64,000 nucleotides of DNA, from NCBI GenBank assembly GCA_963844055.1, contig CAWJMN010000001.1, forward strand, positions 1,240,001 to 1,304,000, in the 5' to 3' direction. The translations under genes were made by a program, and so were the position numbers. The notes beneath the pieces are model-generated. The model searched no databases, was not told where the DNA came from, and worked only from the letters and a program-made list of their open reading frames with translations. Position 1 is the first letter of the stretch, and each line of letters begins with the position of its first letter. Shown here piece by piece: positions 28,472 through 37,251 of the stretch. The stretch comes from CAWJMN01 sp963844055. Its GTDB lineage: Bacteria; Planctomycetota; Planctomycetia; Pirellulales; Pirellulaceae.

Positions 28472-28617
28472 CGTTGCGTTCCACTTCCCAAGTAAGACCG
28501 GTCACCTAGCAAAAGCCCGAACAACCTAAGTTCAAATCTAATGGGGCTAGGGGGCTTCGGGGAGGCGACTTGACAGCGAATGCCGCTTTCTTCCCCCTTC
28601 GAGGGCACGAAGATTTG

Positions 28618-28968
28618 CTAGGTCAGCTCGGACTCGCGAACCTTGCCGCTAGGTGTAGGGGCGGCCGGCGGTGGCGGAACCGTGCTTGGCAGGGGCGGCT
28701 TTGTGACGGTCCGTTTTTGGGGAACAAAGTCGCTCGCGGGCTCTACCGAATTGCTGGTGGCTTTTTCCTGGTACTGGCAATAAGAGACGTAGCCGATTCC
28801 TCCCAGGACAAAGCAGAGGGCCAGCCACAGGACAGTGTCTCTAAAGACGACAATCGCCCCCTTAAGCTGGGGAAATGCCGTAACAAGGGAAAGGGAGAGC
28901 GATGCGCAAGAGGCTATCAGGGCGGCCAAAGCCAGCTTTTCGCTCGTCATCCACGATTGCCAGTTCAT
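28618..28968 (-). CDS. Small membrane protein with proline-rich tail
   Basis: 116 residues; the start ATG 28968 is supported by an AGGGAGGGGAAGC site. Two hydrophobic helices (about 13-33 and 44-64) are followed by a basic and proline-rich C-terminus (PPLPSTVPPPPAAPTP). No family was recognised and the function is unknown. It stands alone between EamA and the HtrA gene. Confidence 0.6.
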   Translation of the reverse strand: MNWQSWMTSEKLALAALIASCASLSLSLVTAFPQLKGAIVVFRDTVLWLALCFVLGGIGYVSYCQYQEKATSNSVEPASDFVPQKRTVTKPPLPSTVPPPPAAPTPSGKVRESELT

Positions 28969-29422
28969 GCTTCCCCTCCCTTCTTGCGGCGTACCAATTC
29001 GACGGCAAAGCTCAGTCGCTCGACTAGCTTACTTGAATGTCATTTTTCCGAATTGCTCCCCCAACATCAAGGAATTCTGAGCGGATTAAGCAACATTCAG
29101 CCAGAAATCCTTGCGAGAATTGCGTGCTGTCACGCCTAGGCAAAGTCTGACGGCGGTGAAATACCACCGCTGGAAAAAAATGCTGTTGGGCCTGACGAAC
29201 CGTGGCAAACTTCGATGCGTAAAAATAACCAGTGACCGAGCCACCCCTCGAACGCGGCTCTCGTCACCGGTGGAATGCGTGGTAGCCCGACAAGGTCGGC
29301 CTTTTCACGGCCATCGATTTTTTGAAACCACTACGGCCGCCTGCTAGAAGACTTTGCAGAGCGGCCGTCAGCGATAATGACGGCACCAGTTCATTAGGGA
29401 ATTGAGAGAAGGAGTGCATACG
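28969..29422. other. Intergenic region upstream of the HtrA gene
   Basis: About 450 bases without a supported gene. Several short stems occur, such as GCGGTG-AAATAC-CACCGC near 29153 and GAGCC/GGCTC near 29238-29263. None is followed by a convincing terminator or matches a known riboswitch. Confidence 0.4.
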
Positions 29423-30997
29423 ATGTCGGGGCAGAACCTTTTAAACAGTAAACGATTGTGGATCCGGCGAACGATTGGGGCGAGCCTTCTGTTGGCTTCT
29501 GGCGGCGCATGTGGCGCGCTCTTGATGGGGGGCGGCTCGACGATCATCGCAAAGGGGCCAACGACAGAGCTTAGCGAAGTTCAGGAAAAGGCGGTTGAGC
29601 AAGCCGGCACGCTTTCGTTAGCGTTCCGCTCTTCATCGGACCGCGTGTTGCCAGCCGTGGTTTCGATTCAAAACACGGTAGGACCCAAGAAGATCAATCG
29701 ACGCGGCAGCGGGGCAGACCGGATGCCCGACCTAGAGGAGCTTGATCCGTTCCTGCGGCGATTCTTTGAAGACATGCCAGGCGGGCCTAGTGGACGAGGG
29801 GGCGTTTCGCCCGGCCGAGAAAGCTCGGGCTCTGGCGTGATCATCGATCCGGCCGGAATCATCCTCACGAACAATCACGTGGTGGAAGGGGGTGGGCGTA
29901 TTAGTGTTCGCTTGCATGATGGTCGGCAGTTTGACGCGGTTGAAGTAAAGACCGATCCTAATACGGATATCGCTGTCATTCGAATCAAGGCGAGTGCCGC
30001 GCTTCCTTATGCTCAATTAGCGGATAGCGATAAGCTTCAAGTGGGTGATTGGGTGTTAGCGCTGGGGCAACCGTTCGGCCTGCAAGACACGGTGACTGCC
30101 GGCATCATTAGTGCGAAGGGGCGTGATGTAAACATCACGCGTCATGCCGAATTCTTGCAGACGGATGCCGCCATCAATCCTGGAAATAGTGGTGGGCCGC
30201 TGGTCAATTTGCGTGGCGAAATCATTGGCATCAACACGGCAATCTCCACCAGCAGCGGCGGCTTTCAAGGGATCGGCTTTGCCGTTCCTGCGAATGTTGC
30301 TAAGTGGGTTAGTGCCCAGCTGCTGAAGGATGGCAAAGTACATCGCGCCTTCATGGGAGTTGGCATTCAATCGGTAACGCCAGAAATTGCCGATCAAATC
30401 GGGCTGAAGAAACCTGCGGGTGCTTTGGTGACGGAAGTTATGCCAGATACACCAGCGGCCGAAGCGGGTCTGCAGTCGCAAGACGTCATTGTGGAATTTG
30501 CCGGCAACGAGATTAGCAGCCATGGTCAATTGCATGCCATCACCGCTCGTACGGAAATCGGAAGCAAGCAACCGCTGAAGGTTTATCGCGACGGCAAGTT
30601 GGTTGATCTGACGATCACGCTGCGTGAACAACCTGCCTCGTTTGGTTTGGGAAAAGCGGGGGGAGTTCCCAAGGGCTATGACACTCCGGCCGAAGAAGAA
30701 AATGATGGTGCGTTTGACAAACTGGGTGTGGAAGTCGCGCCGCTAAAGGATTCGGACGTTCAATCGCTTGGCCTAAAGAGCGAAAAGGGGGTGCTGATTA
30801 AGGCGGTTACTCCCGGCAGCTTGGCCGCAATGAGTGGCCTCGAGCCAGGCATGGCCATCTTGCAGGTAGGCAAAAAGAGCGTTGCAGGACCTGATGAATT
30901 CCGCGCGGTGGTGAAGTCGGCCGACTTTGAAGCCGGCGTGCTGCTGCTCGTGCGATCCGAGCAAGGGTCGCGCTACTTGGTGATCAAGTCGAAGTAA
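29423..30997 (+). CDS. HtrA/Deg periplasmic serine protease with two PDZ domains
   Basis: 524 residues from ATG 29423, after AGAAGGAG; a TTG seven codons earlier is less likely. An N-terminal membrane signal (about 14-35) precedes a trypsin-like domain with the triad H152 (TNNHVV), D182 (NTDIAVI) and S256 (GNSGGP). PDZ1 begins near 310 (FMGVGIQSVTPEIADQIG). PDZ2 is near 430-520 (LGVEVAPLKDSDVQSLG, GSLAAMSGLEPGMAILQVG). This architecture is that of DegP/DegQ envelope quality-control proteases. It is followed by a terminator and appears monocistronic. Confidence 0.93.
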   Translation: MSGQNLLNSKRLWIRRTIGASLLLASGGACGALLMGGGSTIIAKGPTTELSEVQEKAVEQAGTLSLAFRSSSDRVLPAVVSIQNTVGPKKINRRGSGADRMPDLEELDPFLRRFFEDMPGGPSGRGGVSPGRESSGSGVIIDPAGIILTNNHVVEGGGRISVRLHDGRQFDAVEVKTDPNTDIAVIRIKASAALPYAQLADSDKLQVGDWVLALGQPFGLQDTVTAGIISAKGRDVNITRHAEFLQTDAAINPGNSGGPLVNLRGEIIGINTAISTSSGGFQGIGFAVPANVAKWVSAQLLKDGKVHRAFMGVGIQSVTPEIADQIGLKKPAGALVTEVMPDTPAAEAGLQSQDVIVEFAGNEISSHGQLHAITARTEIGSKQPLKVYRDGKLVDLTITLREQPASFGLGKAGGVPKGYDTPAEEENDGAFDKLGVEVAPLKDSDVQSLGLKSEKGVLIKAVTPGSLAAMSGLEPGMAILQVGKKSVAGPDEFRAVVKSADFEAGVLLLVRSEQGSRYLVIKSK

Positions 30998-31036
30998 TCA
31001 AGTGGGGTAGGAAAAGGTTGAAGCAGAAGTGAGGCA

Positions 31037-31076
31037 GAGCCTCGGCAGTTTTATCTGTCGGGGCTCTTCTATTTCT
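31037..31076 (+). terminator. Intrinsic terminator of the HtrA gene
   Basis: GAGCCTCGGCAG and CTGTCGGGGCTC form a 12-base stem (one G-T and one mismatch) with a TTTTAT loop, followed by TTCTATTTCTT. It lies 39 bases after the stop codon. Confidence 0.75.
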
Positions 31077-31109
31077 TGAAAGGAAATAGACGCCGCCGAG
31101 TATTTGCTT

Positions 31110-32339
31110 CTAGCGGATCGGCGTGGTGGCCGCAAACTCTTGGCAGATTTCTTCCATCTCTTTTAACAGCTGCCGTAATTTTCGCTCGGCGGAATCGGCC
31201 GAGTGAGAGCGAGTGAACACGCTGCAAACTGGCTGGCCAGGAAGTACAGTTTGTCCCACGCTGGGAATGTCGGCCAAAATGGGCCAGGAATAGACAATGC
31301 CCGGTTGCCGATCCGCAAGTGTCACACGCTTAAGACGCGTTAGTAAATCATCGCTAATGACCAGTGCATGCGAAGCATAGAGAACCCCTTTGGCGACGAG
31401 CTTTTTACCTGCCTGCGCAAGGGACCTGGGCGAAATGTCGGGGAGCACCTTCTGCTCGATCGCGGCTTGCTGCCAAAAGATCAGTGGCAGGGAAAGCGAT
31501 TCTTCTAGCAGTTCCATCGAGGCCGTATAGCGTGGGTTGATCTCTAGCAGCCACCATTGGCCATTTTCATCGACGATAAAGTCGGCCCCCCACAGTCCCA
31601 CAAGACCCGCTTGCTCCGAAAGATAGTTGCCAAATGCCGCTAGAAGGGCTGTCTCTTCGAAAGAAACGGCAAAGGGGCCTAGGCTGCCGGCGTAGGCAAA
31701 CGGGGTCTGACGGGCGGCCGAACTTTGCGGCGTGGCAAGGTCGCTGGCGCTGAATTGCCGCGTGACTCCCAAAAGGTGGCAGCGTCCATTGGCAGAAAGG
31801 AACGCTGCGCTTTGCGAAGTGCCGCGCAGTTGCCGTTGCCAGTATCCGCGGCGCGGGGCCTTGCGAATTTGCATGGCAGGACGAACGCCCAAGCCGCCGC
31901 TGCCACGATGAGGCTTAAATAGCCACGCACCCTCGGCAGGTGCATCGGGTAAAAGGGTAGTCGTAATCGTTTGTGGAAATCGAAGGGGAAACGAACTTGT
32001 TTCAGCAAACGCGTGGACGAGCCTAGCAACGTGCTGCGGATCGCGCACTTGTCGCAGGGTGCTTCCACCATTTCCCCAAAGCGGGCCAAGCTGTGCAAAG
32101 CGGTCGATCAGCTTTGGATAGTTTTCTAGGCCTCCGGTATACATCCAGGGCGTGTTGGGAAGGCCGCGCAGGACTCGCAGGAACTCGCCGGGATAACGCT
32201 GAATCTTTTGGCAGGGACCGACCTCGGCCAAATCATGATCGGCAAAAAGATCGCTTCCAACAATTTGATGCCCCGCGCGTGCTGCGCTCTGTGCGGCCGC
32301 ACGAACGCTCGCTCCGATGATTAGCAACTGGGTTGCCAC
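31110..32339 (-). CDS. ATP-grasp ligase-like protein (COG2232 / OrfY type)
   Basis: 409 residues. A Rossmann-like N-terminus (LLIIGASVRAAAQSAARAGH) precedes an ATP-grasp fold with WLFKPHRGSGGLGVRP (ATP-binding glycine loop), LVGLWGADFIVDENGQWWLL and the Mg-binding EINPRYTASMELLE. This resembles predicted ATP-dependent carboligases. In methylotrophs and some planctomycetes such a protein (OrfY) is linked to tetrahydromethanopterin-dependent C1 metabolism. That link is inferred from family resemblance; no C1 genes are in this window. It is divergent from the DinB-like gene. Confidence 0.7.
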   Translation of the reverse strand: MATQLLIIGASVRAAAQSAARAGHQIVGSDLFADHDLAEVGPCQKIQRYPGEFLRVLRGLPNTPWMYTGGLENYPKLIDRFAQLGPLWGNGGSTLRQVRDPQHVARLVHAFAETSSFPLRFPQTITTTLLPDAPAEGAWLFKPHRGSGGLGVRPAMQIRKAPRRGYWQRQLRGTSQSAAFLSANGRCHLLGVTRQFSASDLATPQSSAARQTPFAYAGSLGPFAVSFEETALLAAFGNYLSEQAGLVGLWGADFIVDENGQWWLLEINPRYTASMELLEESLSLPLIFWQQAAIEQKVLPDISPRSLAQAGKKLVAKGVLYASHALVISDDLLTRLKRVTLADRQPGIVYSWPILADIPSVGQTVLPGQPVCSVFTRSHSADSAERKLRQLLKEMEEICQEFAATTPIR

Positions 32340-32364
32340 GACTGGCCCTTTGAAAGTTCTTCCC

Positions 32365-32393
32365 CTGAACGTAAGAAACCTATCGTATATAAT
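32365..32393 (+). promoter_or_regulatory. Candidate sigma70-type promoter of the DinB-like gene
   Basis: CTGAAC (weak -35) and TATAAT (perfect -10) are separated by 17 bases, with the coding start about 80 bases further on. The -35 match is poor. Confidence 0.4.
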
Positions 32394-32471
32394 TGCAGCG
32401 ATTGCCGGGAGGCTGCGTCATCGTTTTTTAACGATGCGAAGTGGTTGAGTGTGAATTGACGGAGCGATTCA

Positions 32472-33029
32472 ATGAGCGAAGTGAAGTGGATTCAGCGGTT
32501 GCACCAGCATCGCGCATGGGTCAACACCAATTTGCAGGCGACCGCGGCGCTGCTGGAAGAGGCACAGCTCAAACAGCCCTTTGAAATCGGCCAAGGCTCG
32601 GTTTGGAAGACCCTTTTGCATTTGTATGCGGCCGAGTATGTGTGGCTTGCGGCTCTGCAAGGCGAGGAAGATCCTTTGGTCGCTGGCGATTTGCCTGGCA
32701 AGATTCCCGGCAACCAGCAGGGGGAAGGAGGGATTCTATCGTTCGCTGACCTTCAGGCAAAATGGCATTCGCTAGAATCACGCTGGCAAGCGTATCTGAA
32801 AACGGTTCGTGTGGCCGACCTGGAAGAGGTGGTCTATAAAAAGTCCACCGGCCCTGGCCCCGTAAGTCGCAAAGGGACACGGCGCGGCGACGTGCTGTTG
32901 CATGTTTGCACGCACGCCCAGTACACCACGGCCCAGGTGATGAATATGCTGCGGCAACTGGGGGTGGAGAAGTTGCCGGATGTGATGCTGATTTCGCTGG
33001 CGCGATCAGAAGGGCTGAGCGAAGCTTAG
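32472..33029 (+). CDS. DinB-family four-helix protein
   Basis: 185 residues. DinB/YfiT-like bundles bind one metal through three histidines. Here H50 (LLHLYAAEYVWL), H144 and H148 (HVCTHAQYT) fit that pattern. The family contains thiol transferases, bacillithiol-type S-transferases and many uncharacterised members, so no reaction can be named. Its last four bases overlap the stop of the convergent zinc-motif gene at 33026. Confidence 0.8.
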   Translation: MSEVKWIQRLHQHRAWVNTNLQATAALLEEAQLKQPFEIGQGSVWKTLLHLYAAEYVWLAALQGEEDPLVAGDLPGKIPGNQQGEGGILSFADLQAKWHSLESRWQAYLKTVRVADLEEVVYKKSTGPGPVSRKGTRRGDVLLHVCTHAQYTTAQVMNMLRQLGVEKLPDVMLISLARSEGLSEA

Positions 33030-33280
33030 ACCGGGATGCCGACAAGCTTGCAATCGAACAGCATCGTAAAGCCGCACTTACGACACGACAGTTCAGCCAA
33101 GGCCCCTTCATGGGTTGTCCCATGTGTTAGGTGCCCGTTCGGCGAAATCACCGGAGGCAACAGAATATTGCCCGCCTCTTGCTGCGTATGATCATCATTT
33201 CCACACACGGGACATTTGGTCTTTTCAAGCCGTCCCAAGTGCATGATAAGCGCCTTCGCCTGATCTGGTCGCATTGCCAT
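33026..33280 (-). CDS. Small zinc-finger-like protein
   Basis: 84 residues from ATG 33280, preceded by AAGGGGAAG; the frame continues upstream without support. Two CxxC pairs (CPVCGNDDH and CRKCGFTM), 44 residues apart, suggest one zinc knuckle. No hydrophobic segment is present. The function is unknown; ferredoxin-like or nucleic-acid-binding roles are both possible. Confidence 0.65.
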   Translation of the reverse strand: MAMRPDQAKALIMHLGRLEKTKCPVCGNDDHTQQEAGNILLPPVISPNGHLTHGTTHEGALAELSCRKCGFTMLFDCKLVGIPV

Positions 33281-33706
33281 GATGTACTTCCCCTTGTTCG
33301 AAACTAGCGTGCCGCCTGTTTTAGAATAACGAATTGTATGGCGAGTTGCACGCCCGCATGCGACGCGTTGCTTTGCTGGCATTTCGCCGGTTGTAGGTGG
33401 ATGTCGTATTGGAACGGGGGGAGAGGAAGTTTTGCCACAGAGGACACAGAGATCACAGAGAGGGAGAGAAATGCAGAGAGAGTAAGGGAGAGAGGATGAC
33501 GGGATGGGCTTTTAACAGAGGCAGGAATGTGAAGTGGACAAGATCGGAAGAACGATTTGTATTGCATGGAAACGGCAAGAATAAAAAAGCTACTCCCATC
33601 TTCAATTCGTCTTTTACCGTACTTCTTTCTCTCCCTTTCTTCCCCTCTGCATTTCTCTCTGTGGCCTCTGTGTGCTCTGTGGCTAAACTCTTCCCCCCCC
33701 GTGCTT
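33281..33706. repeat. Imperfect long inverted repeat of the CACAGAG type
   Basis: The left arm (33432-33482) and right arm (about 33625-33686) are reverse complements with some mismatches. Both contain CCACAGAG, ACACAGAG and GAGAAATGCAGAG, separated by about 145 bases with no gene. The purine-rich CACAGAG/CCACAGAGG units recall dispersed repeats often found beside GxxExxY genes, and one such gene lies directly next to the right arm. Confidence 0.65.
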
Positions 33707-34072
33707 TCACAGCGAAATCCGCCTCACTCCGTCCATCATTCGTCGCTCGCCGAAATTCAAAAGGAGTCCTCGTTTCAGTCCGGTCGCTTTCAAATAGGAG
33801 AGTGTCTGGGCTACTGCCACATCAGGAAGTTTCGTCAGCGACTTCACTTCGACAACAACGGATTTCTCCACCAGCAAGTCAATCCGCTGTCCTTGGATGG
33901 CAAGCCCCTTATAGCAGACGGCCACTTCTACCTGCGGCTCGTAGCTAAGTCCGCGCAAAGACAACTCATGGCATAACGCCGCTTCGTAGATCGATTCCAA
34001 TAGCCCAGGCCCCAAAACGCGATGCACTTCGATGGCGGCTCCTAGAATCTGTTCCGTAAGATCATCTGCCAT
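33707..34072 (-). CDS. GxxExxY protein (PD-(D/E)XK-nuclease-like)
   Basis: 121 residues from ATG 34072 (ATG 34093 would overlap the upstream gene). The naming motif is GLLESIY within VHRVLGPGLLESIYEAALCH. The nuclease-like core is IDLLVEKSVVVEVKSLTKLP, with Asp, Glu and Lys in the expected order, then AQTLSYLKATGLKRGLLLNF. The family is widespread and uncharacterised, and is often flanked by CACAGAG-type repeats as it is here. It lies 11 bases beyond the ComM stop codon on the same strand. Confidence 0.85.
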   Translation of the reverse strand: MADDLTEQILGAAIEVHRVLGPGLLESIYEAALCHELSLRGLSYEPQVEVAVCYKGLAIQGQRIDLLVEKSVVVEVKSLTKLPDVAVAQTLSYLKATGLKRGLLLNFGERRMMDGVRRISL

Positions 34073-34083
34073 CCTTTGCCCCT

Positions 34084-35622
34084 TTACGTCCAAATCTGCC
34101 TATCGAGCATGCGATAGTTGATGGCCTCTTGGATGTGGGGGATTTGGATCTCTTGGCTTTGGTCGAGGTCGGCAATGGTGCGGGCAACGCGCAGGACCTT
34201 GTCATGGGCGCGGGCAGAAAGGCCCAGGTCATTCACGCTGGCTTTGAGAAGTTCTTGGCAGGCATCGTTGAGCTTGCAAAAGGTCCGAATCTGACGCGAA
34301 GACATCTGCGCGTTGTATCGAACGCGGCTGCCGTGAAAACGCTCGGCCTGGGCTCGACGGGCGAGCACGACCAGCTCGCGCATCTCGGTGCTGCTAGTGC
34401 CGCTGCGGTCGGAAGAGAGTTCCTTAAATGCGACGGCCGGAACTTCGATATGAATGTCAATTCTGTCGAGTAAGGGACCACTGATTTTTCCCATATACCG
34501 CTCGATTTGTGGCACGGTGCAATGGCATTGGCGGCGCGGATCATTACGATAGCCGCAAGGGCAGGGGTTCAAGGCTGCAACTAGCATGAAGTCGGCCGGA
34601 AACGTCGTCGAATGCAGCGCGCGAGAGATCGTGACGGTTCCATCTTCGAGCGGCTGCCGCAAAACTTCGAGCGTACGCCGGTTAAATTCGGGAAGCTCAT
34701 CTAGAAAAAGTACGCCATTATGGGAAAGAGAGATCTCGCCCGGCGTGGGTGGATTGCCACCGCCGACAAGGCCGGCATCGCTAATCGTATGGTGCGGCGC
34801 ACGGAAGGGTCGCCGTGCCAGAAGGGGCTGCCCTGGCTGAAGTCGGCCGAGGCTGCTGTAGATGCGTGTGGTCTCGATCGATTCGCCAGTGGCCAGCGAC
34901 GGCAAGATCGAAGGGACGCGTTTGGCAAGCATTGTCTTGCCACTGCCTGGCGGGCCCAGCATTAGCAGATTGTGCGAACCTGCGGCGGCGACAGTCATGG
35001 CACGCTTAGCCATCTCTTGGCCGCGAACATCGGCAAAATCATCTTCGTACTTGGCCAGCTCTTCAAATAGCTCATTGATACGTGACGGGGCAGGCTCAAT
35101 CGGCAGCGCGCCGCTGAAAAATCCGACGGCCTGCGCCAAGCTGGCGACGGGGATAATCTCTACCTCTTCGACAACGGCCGCTTCGGCAGCGCTTTCGGCC
35201 GGAACGACAAGCCCGCGCAGGTTCCTTTGCCGAGCGGCCGCCATGGCCATGCTTAGCGCGCCGCGTGTGGGGCGCGTTGTCCCTTCCAAAGAGAGCTCGC
35301 CCACCACGGCATATTGCTCGAACAGGTCGGACTGTAACTGGCCACTTGCGGCCAGCATTCCTAGTGTGATAGGCAAATCAAACGAAGCGGCTTGCTTGGG
35401 AAGTTCGGCCGGTGCCAGGTTGATGACGACCCGATCTTGCGGACGGAGGTAGCCCGAGTTGACCATCGCTCGTTCAACACGATGCTGGCTCTCTTTGACG
35501 GCCGCTTCGGGGAGCCCAACCAGCACCGTTTTGGGCAAGGCACTTGGCGAGACATCGACCTCCACCTCCACTGGCAACGCCTCAATTCCCAGGAGCGAAA
35601 ACGTTTGCAGCTTGGCCAGCAT
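34084..35622 (-). CDS. ComM/YifB-family Mg-chelatase-like AAA+ ATPase
   Basis: 512 residues from ATG 35622 (MLAKLQTFSLLGIEA). The N-terminal ribosomal-S5-fold/Lon-like domain (VDVSPSALPKTVLVGLPEAA, NLAPAELPKQAASFDLPITL) precedes the AAA+ core, with Walker A GPPGSGKTM, Walker B VLFLDELPEF and a zinc-like CPCGYRNDPRRQCHC. A C-terminal lid domain ends YRMLDRQIW. In naturally competent bacteria ComM drives branch migration during integration of foreign DNA, but the family is also present in species not known to be competent. ATG 35634 is an alternative start; no clear ribosome site decides. Confidence 0.92.
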   Translation of the reverse strand: MLAKLQTFSLLGIEALPVEVEVDVSPSALPKTVLVGLPEAAVKESQHRVERAMVNSGYLRPQDRVVINLAPAELPKQAASFDLPITLGMLAASGQLQSDLFEQYAVVGELSLEGTTRPTRGALSMAMAAARQRNLRGLVVPAESAAEAAVVEEVEIIPVASLAQAVGFFSGALPIEPAPSRINELFEELAKYEDDFADVRGQEMAKRAMTVAAAGSHNLLMLGPPGSGKTMLAKRVPSILPSLATGESIETTRIYSSLGRLQPGQPLLARRPFRAPHHTISDAGLVGGGNPPTPGEISLSHNGVLFLDELPEFNRRTLEVLRQPLEDGTVTISRALHSTTFPADFMLVAALNPCPCGYRNDPRRQCHCTVPQIERYMGKISGPLLDRIDIHIEVPAVAFKELSSDRSGTSSTEMRELVVLARRAQAERFHGSRVRYNAQMSSRQIRTFCKLNDACQELLKASVNDLGLSARAHDKVLRVARTIADLDQSQEIQIPHIQEAINYRMLDRQIWT

Positions 35623-36152
35623 GAGGCACGCCATCTTGGAGAGGGGAAGGGGGATTTGACAGCACATTGGTAGGTGTGGTCAGGTGTACACCTAAGGCGG
35701 ATTGTATAGGGGTGTTAATACCCCACGCAAGCATTGAACGGCACAAGTCGCCGGAATTTGTGCCTTGAAGGGATGGGTTTTTAGGCCTGCGCGAAATTAC
35801 GCCAATTCGGGGTCAAATGCGGGCGGGATTGCACCGTCGGAGGCAGGTGAAATATGAGTCGGCGGGGGCAAGTAATCACGAAAGGCACGAAAAAGCACGA
35901 ACGGGGCCGCGGAGGAGGTTCCAGCCAGCCGTCCGCAGGAAGTGTGTACGTGGAGCGGGAAGATTGGTTACACGGAAGACACGGAAGGACACGGAGTAAC
36001 ACAGCCAGCAGGGGATCTGTTTTCAGAGCCGGAAGCGTCAGCGACGGCCCTCCCCCCGCGCTTTCATGCCTTGGTAGGTCAGCGCCATTAGGCCTTACGA
36101 GAGTGAACGTTAGCCCTTTAGAATCAAATCAAAAAAGGTATGGAGAAAATAG
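35623..36152. other. Repeat-rich intergenic region
   Basis: About 530 bases without a supported gene. It holds ATCACGAAAGGCACGAAAAA-type repeats near 35874-35900, ACACGGAAGACACGGAAGGA near 35971-35996, and the second copy of the 40-base repeat at 36020. Accessory DNA begins here. Confidence 0.5.
36020..36059. repeat. 40-base dispersed repeat, copy 2
   Basis: Same element and orientation as 15572-15611, with one difference at position 31 (C here, A there). It lies 94 bases before the AlbA-type gene. Confidence 0.8.
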
Positions 36153-37115
36153 ATGATGGATTTCAACAAGGCTACGACGGACGAAATACTCGCTGCACTG
36201 CCACGCAACGATGAAGATGATCGTTGGGAGCTAAAAGACGCCAGAAAGCTGGATGAAAAAGGGGAACTGAAAAAAGTGCTGGGAAAGCAGGTTTCTGCTT
36301 TCGCCAACTCTGGCGGTGGGTATTTAGTGTTTGGAATTTCGAAGGAAGGTCGCCACCTTCAACCATGTCCGAAGTTGCAGGTGCGCCAATCAACAAAGGA
36401 TTATTTGGCGACGCTCGTTGAGCTTAGCGTCGAATATCCCATTCGCCATTTTAATGTCTATGAGATCCCTTTCACGGATGACGGTTCAAAATCAATTTTC
36501 GTAATCGCAATTTATGATAGTCCAGCAGCGCCTCATCAGTCGAAGGACGACATGACGTACTATTACCGTGTTGATGGGCACACGAAGCCAGCACCTCATT
36601 TTCACCTGGAACTTCTCCGAAATCGATTCACGAAGGCCAAGCTTGATGTTATAGACTGCGAACCAGTAATCCAGCAGATTAGAAAAGAGGATTGGGGGGC
36701 TACGATTCATATCGCACTACAAGTAAAAGTGAAAAATACGTCATCGCAATGTGCTACGAATTGGGGAGTCCATGCCAAACTAATTGGCGAGAGCTTTCGA
36801 TGGACATCTGCTTCGCACGATTCATCAGGGCAGTACCTAAACGATGGCATCTGTGTCCATTTTCAAAATAGCGTATTGCTTCCGGGCGAGTTGAAGACAA
36901 CAACTGTGCCCATTTTAGGGTCCGCTGAAGGTTCGAAAAGACCGCTGAGCCAAGACATTTTGTTGGCTTGGGATACATTTGGGATTTCTCTTGCCGCGGT
37001 GTCCCAGAACCATATCGGTGACGCGCACATTCTTAACTGGAATGGTGATCGTGCAAAATGGTTTCCAGAAAAGGTGAAAATGGAGAATGCACTGAAAAAT
37101 TACGGTATTTCCTGA
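36153..37115 (+). CDS. Schlafen AlbA_2-domain protein, accessory
   Basis: 320 residues. The N-terminal AlbA_2-like domain is seen in DDRWELKDARKLDEKGE, VLGKQVSAFANSGGGYLVFG and IFVIAIYDSPAAPHQSK, followed by YYRVDGHTKPAPH. The C-terminal half (about 165-320) is a beta-rich region with no match I recognise (VKVKNTSSQCATNWGVHAKL). AlbA_2 proteins are common in accessory and defence islands and are thought to bind nucleic acid or ATP. The gene looks AT-richer than its surroundings and follows a repeat cluster, suggesting transfer. ATG 36153 is preceded by GGAGAAAATAG; the next Met is also possible. Confidence 0.75.
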   Translation: MMDFNKATTDEILAALPRNDEDDRWELKDARKLDEKGELKKVLGKQVSAFANSGGGYLVFGISKEGRHLQPCPKLQVRQSTKDYLATLVELSVEYPIRHFNVYEIPFTDDGSKSIFVIAIYDSPAAPHQSKDDMTYYYRVDGHTKPAPHFHLELLRNRFTKAKLDVIDCEPVIQQIRKEDWGATIHIALQVKVKNTSSQCATNWGVHAKLIGESFRWTSASHDSSGQYLNDGICVHFQNSVLLPGELKTTTVPILGSAEGSKRPLSQDILLAWDTFGISLAAVSQNHIGDAHILNWNGDRAKWFPEKVKMENALKNYGIS

Positions 37116-37193
37116 GCGACTGAGTCAATCGCAAGCTTGTTTTGCAGCATTTCGAAATTGAAAAGCTCAGCGCGATGAAGTGAACTCAACTCT

Positions 37194-37207
37194 CGTCAGG
37201 CCTGACG
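37194..37207. repeat. 14-base perfect palindrome
   Basis: CGTCAGG-CCTGACG lies between the AlbA-type gene and the convergent SLC13 gene. It may be a short terminator stem; no T run follows. Confidence 0.3.
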
Positions 37208-37251
37208 GCACTGACCTACGAAGGAAGCAAAAGAAAGAAGCGGAGCAGCGA

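Noticed and set aside
33432..33482. CACAGAG units as a CRISPR array
   Set aside because: Units are short, irregular and without spacers; no cas gene is near.
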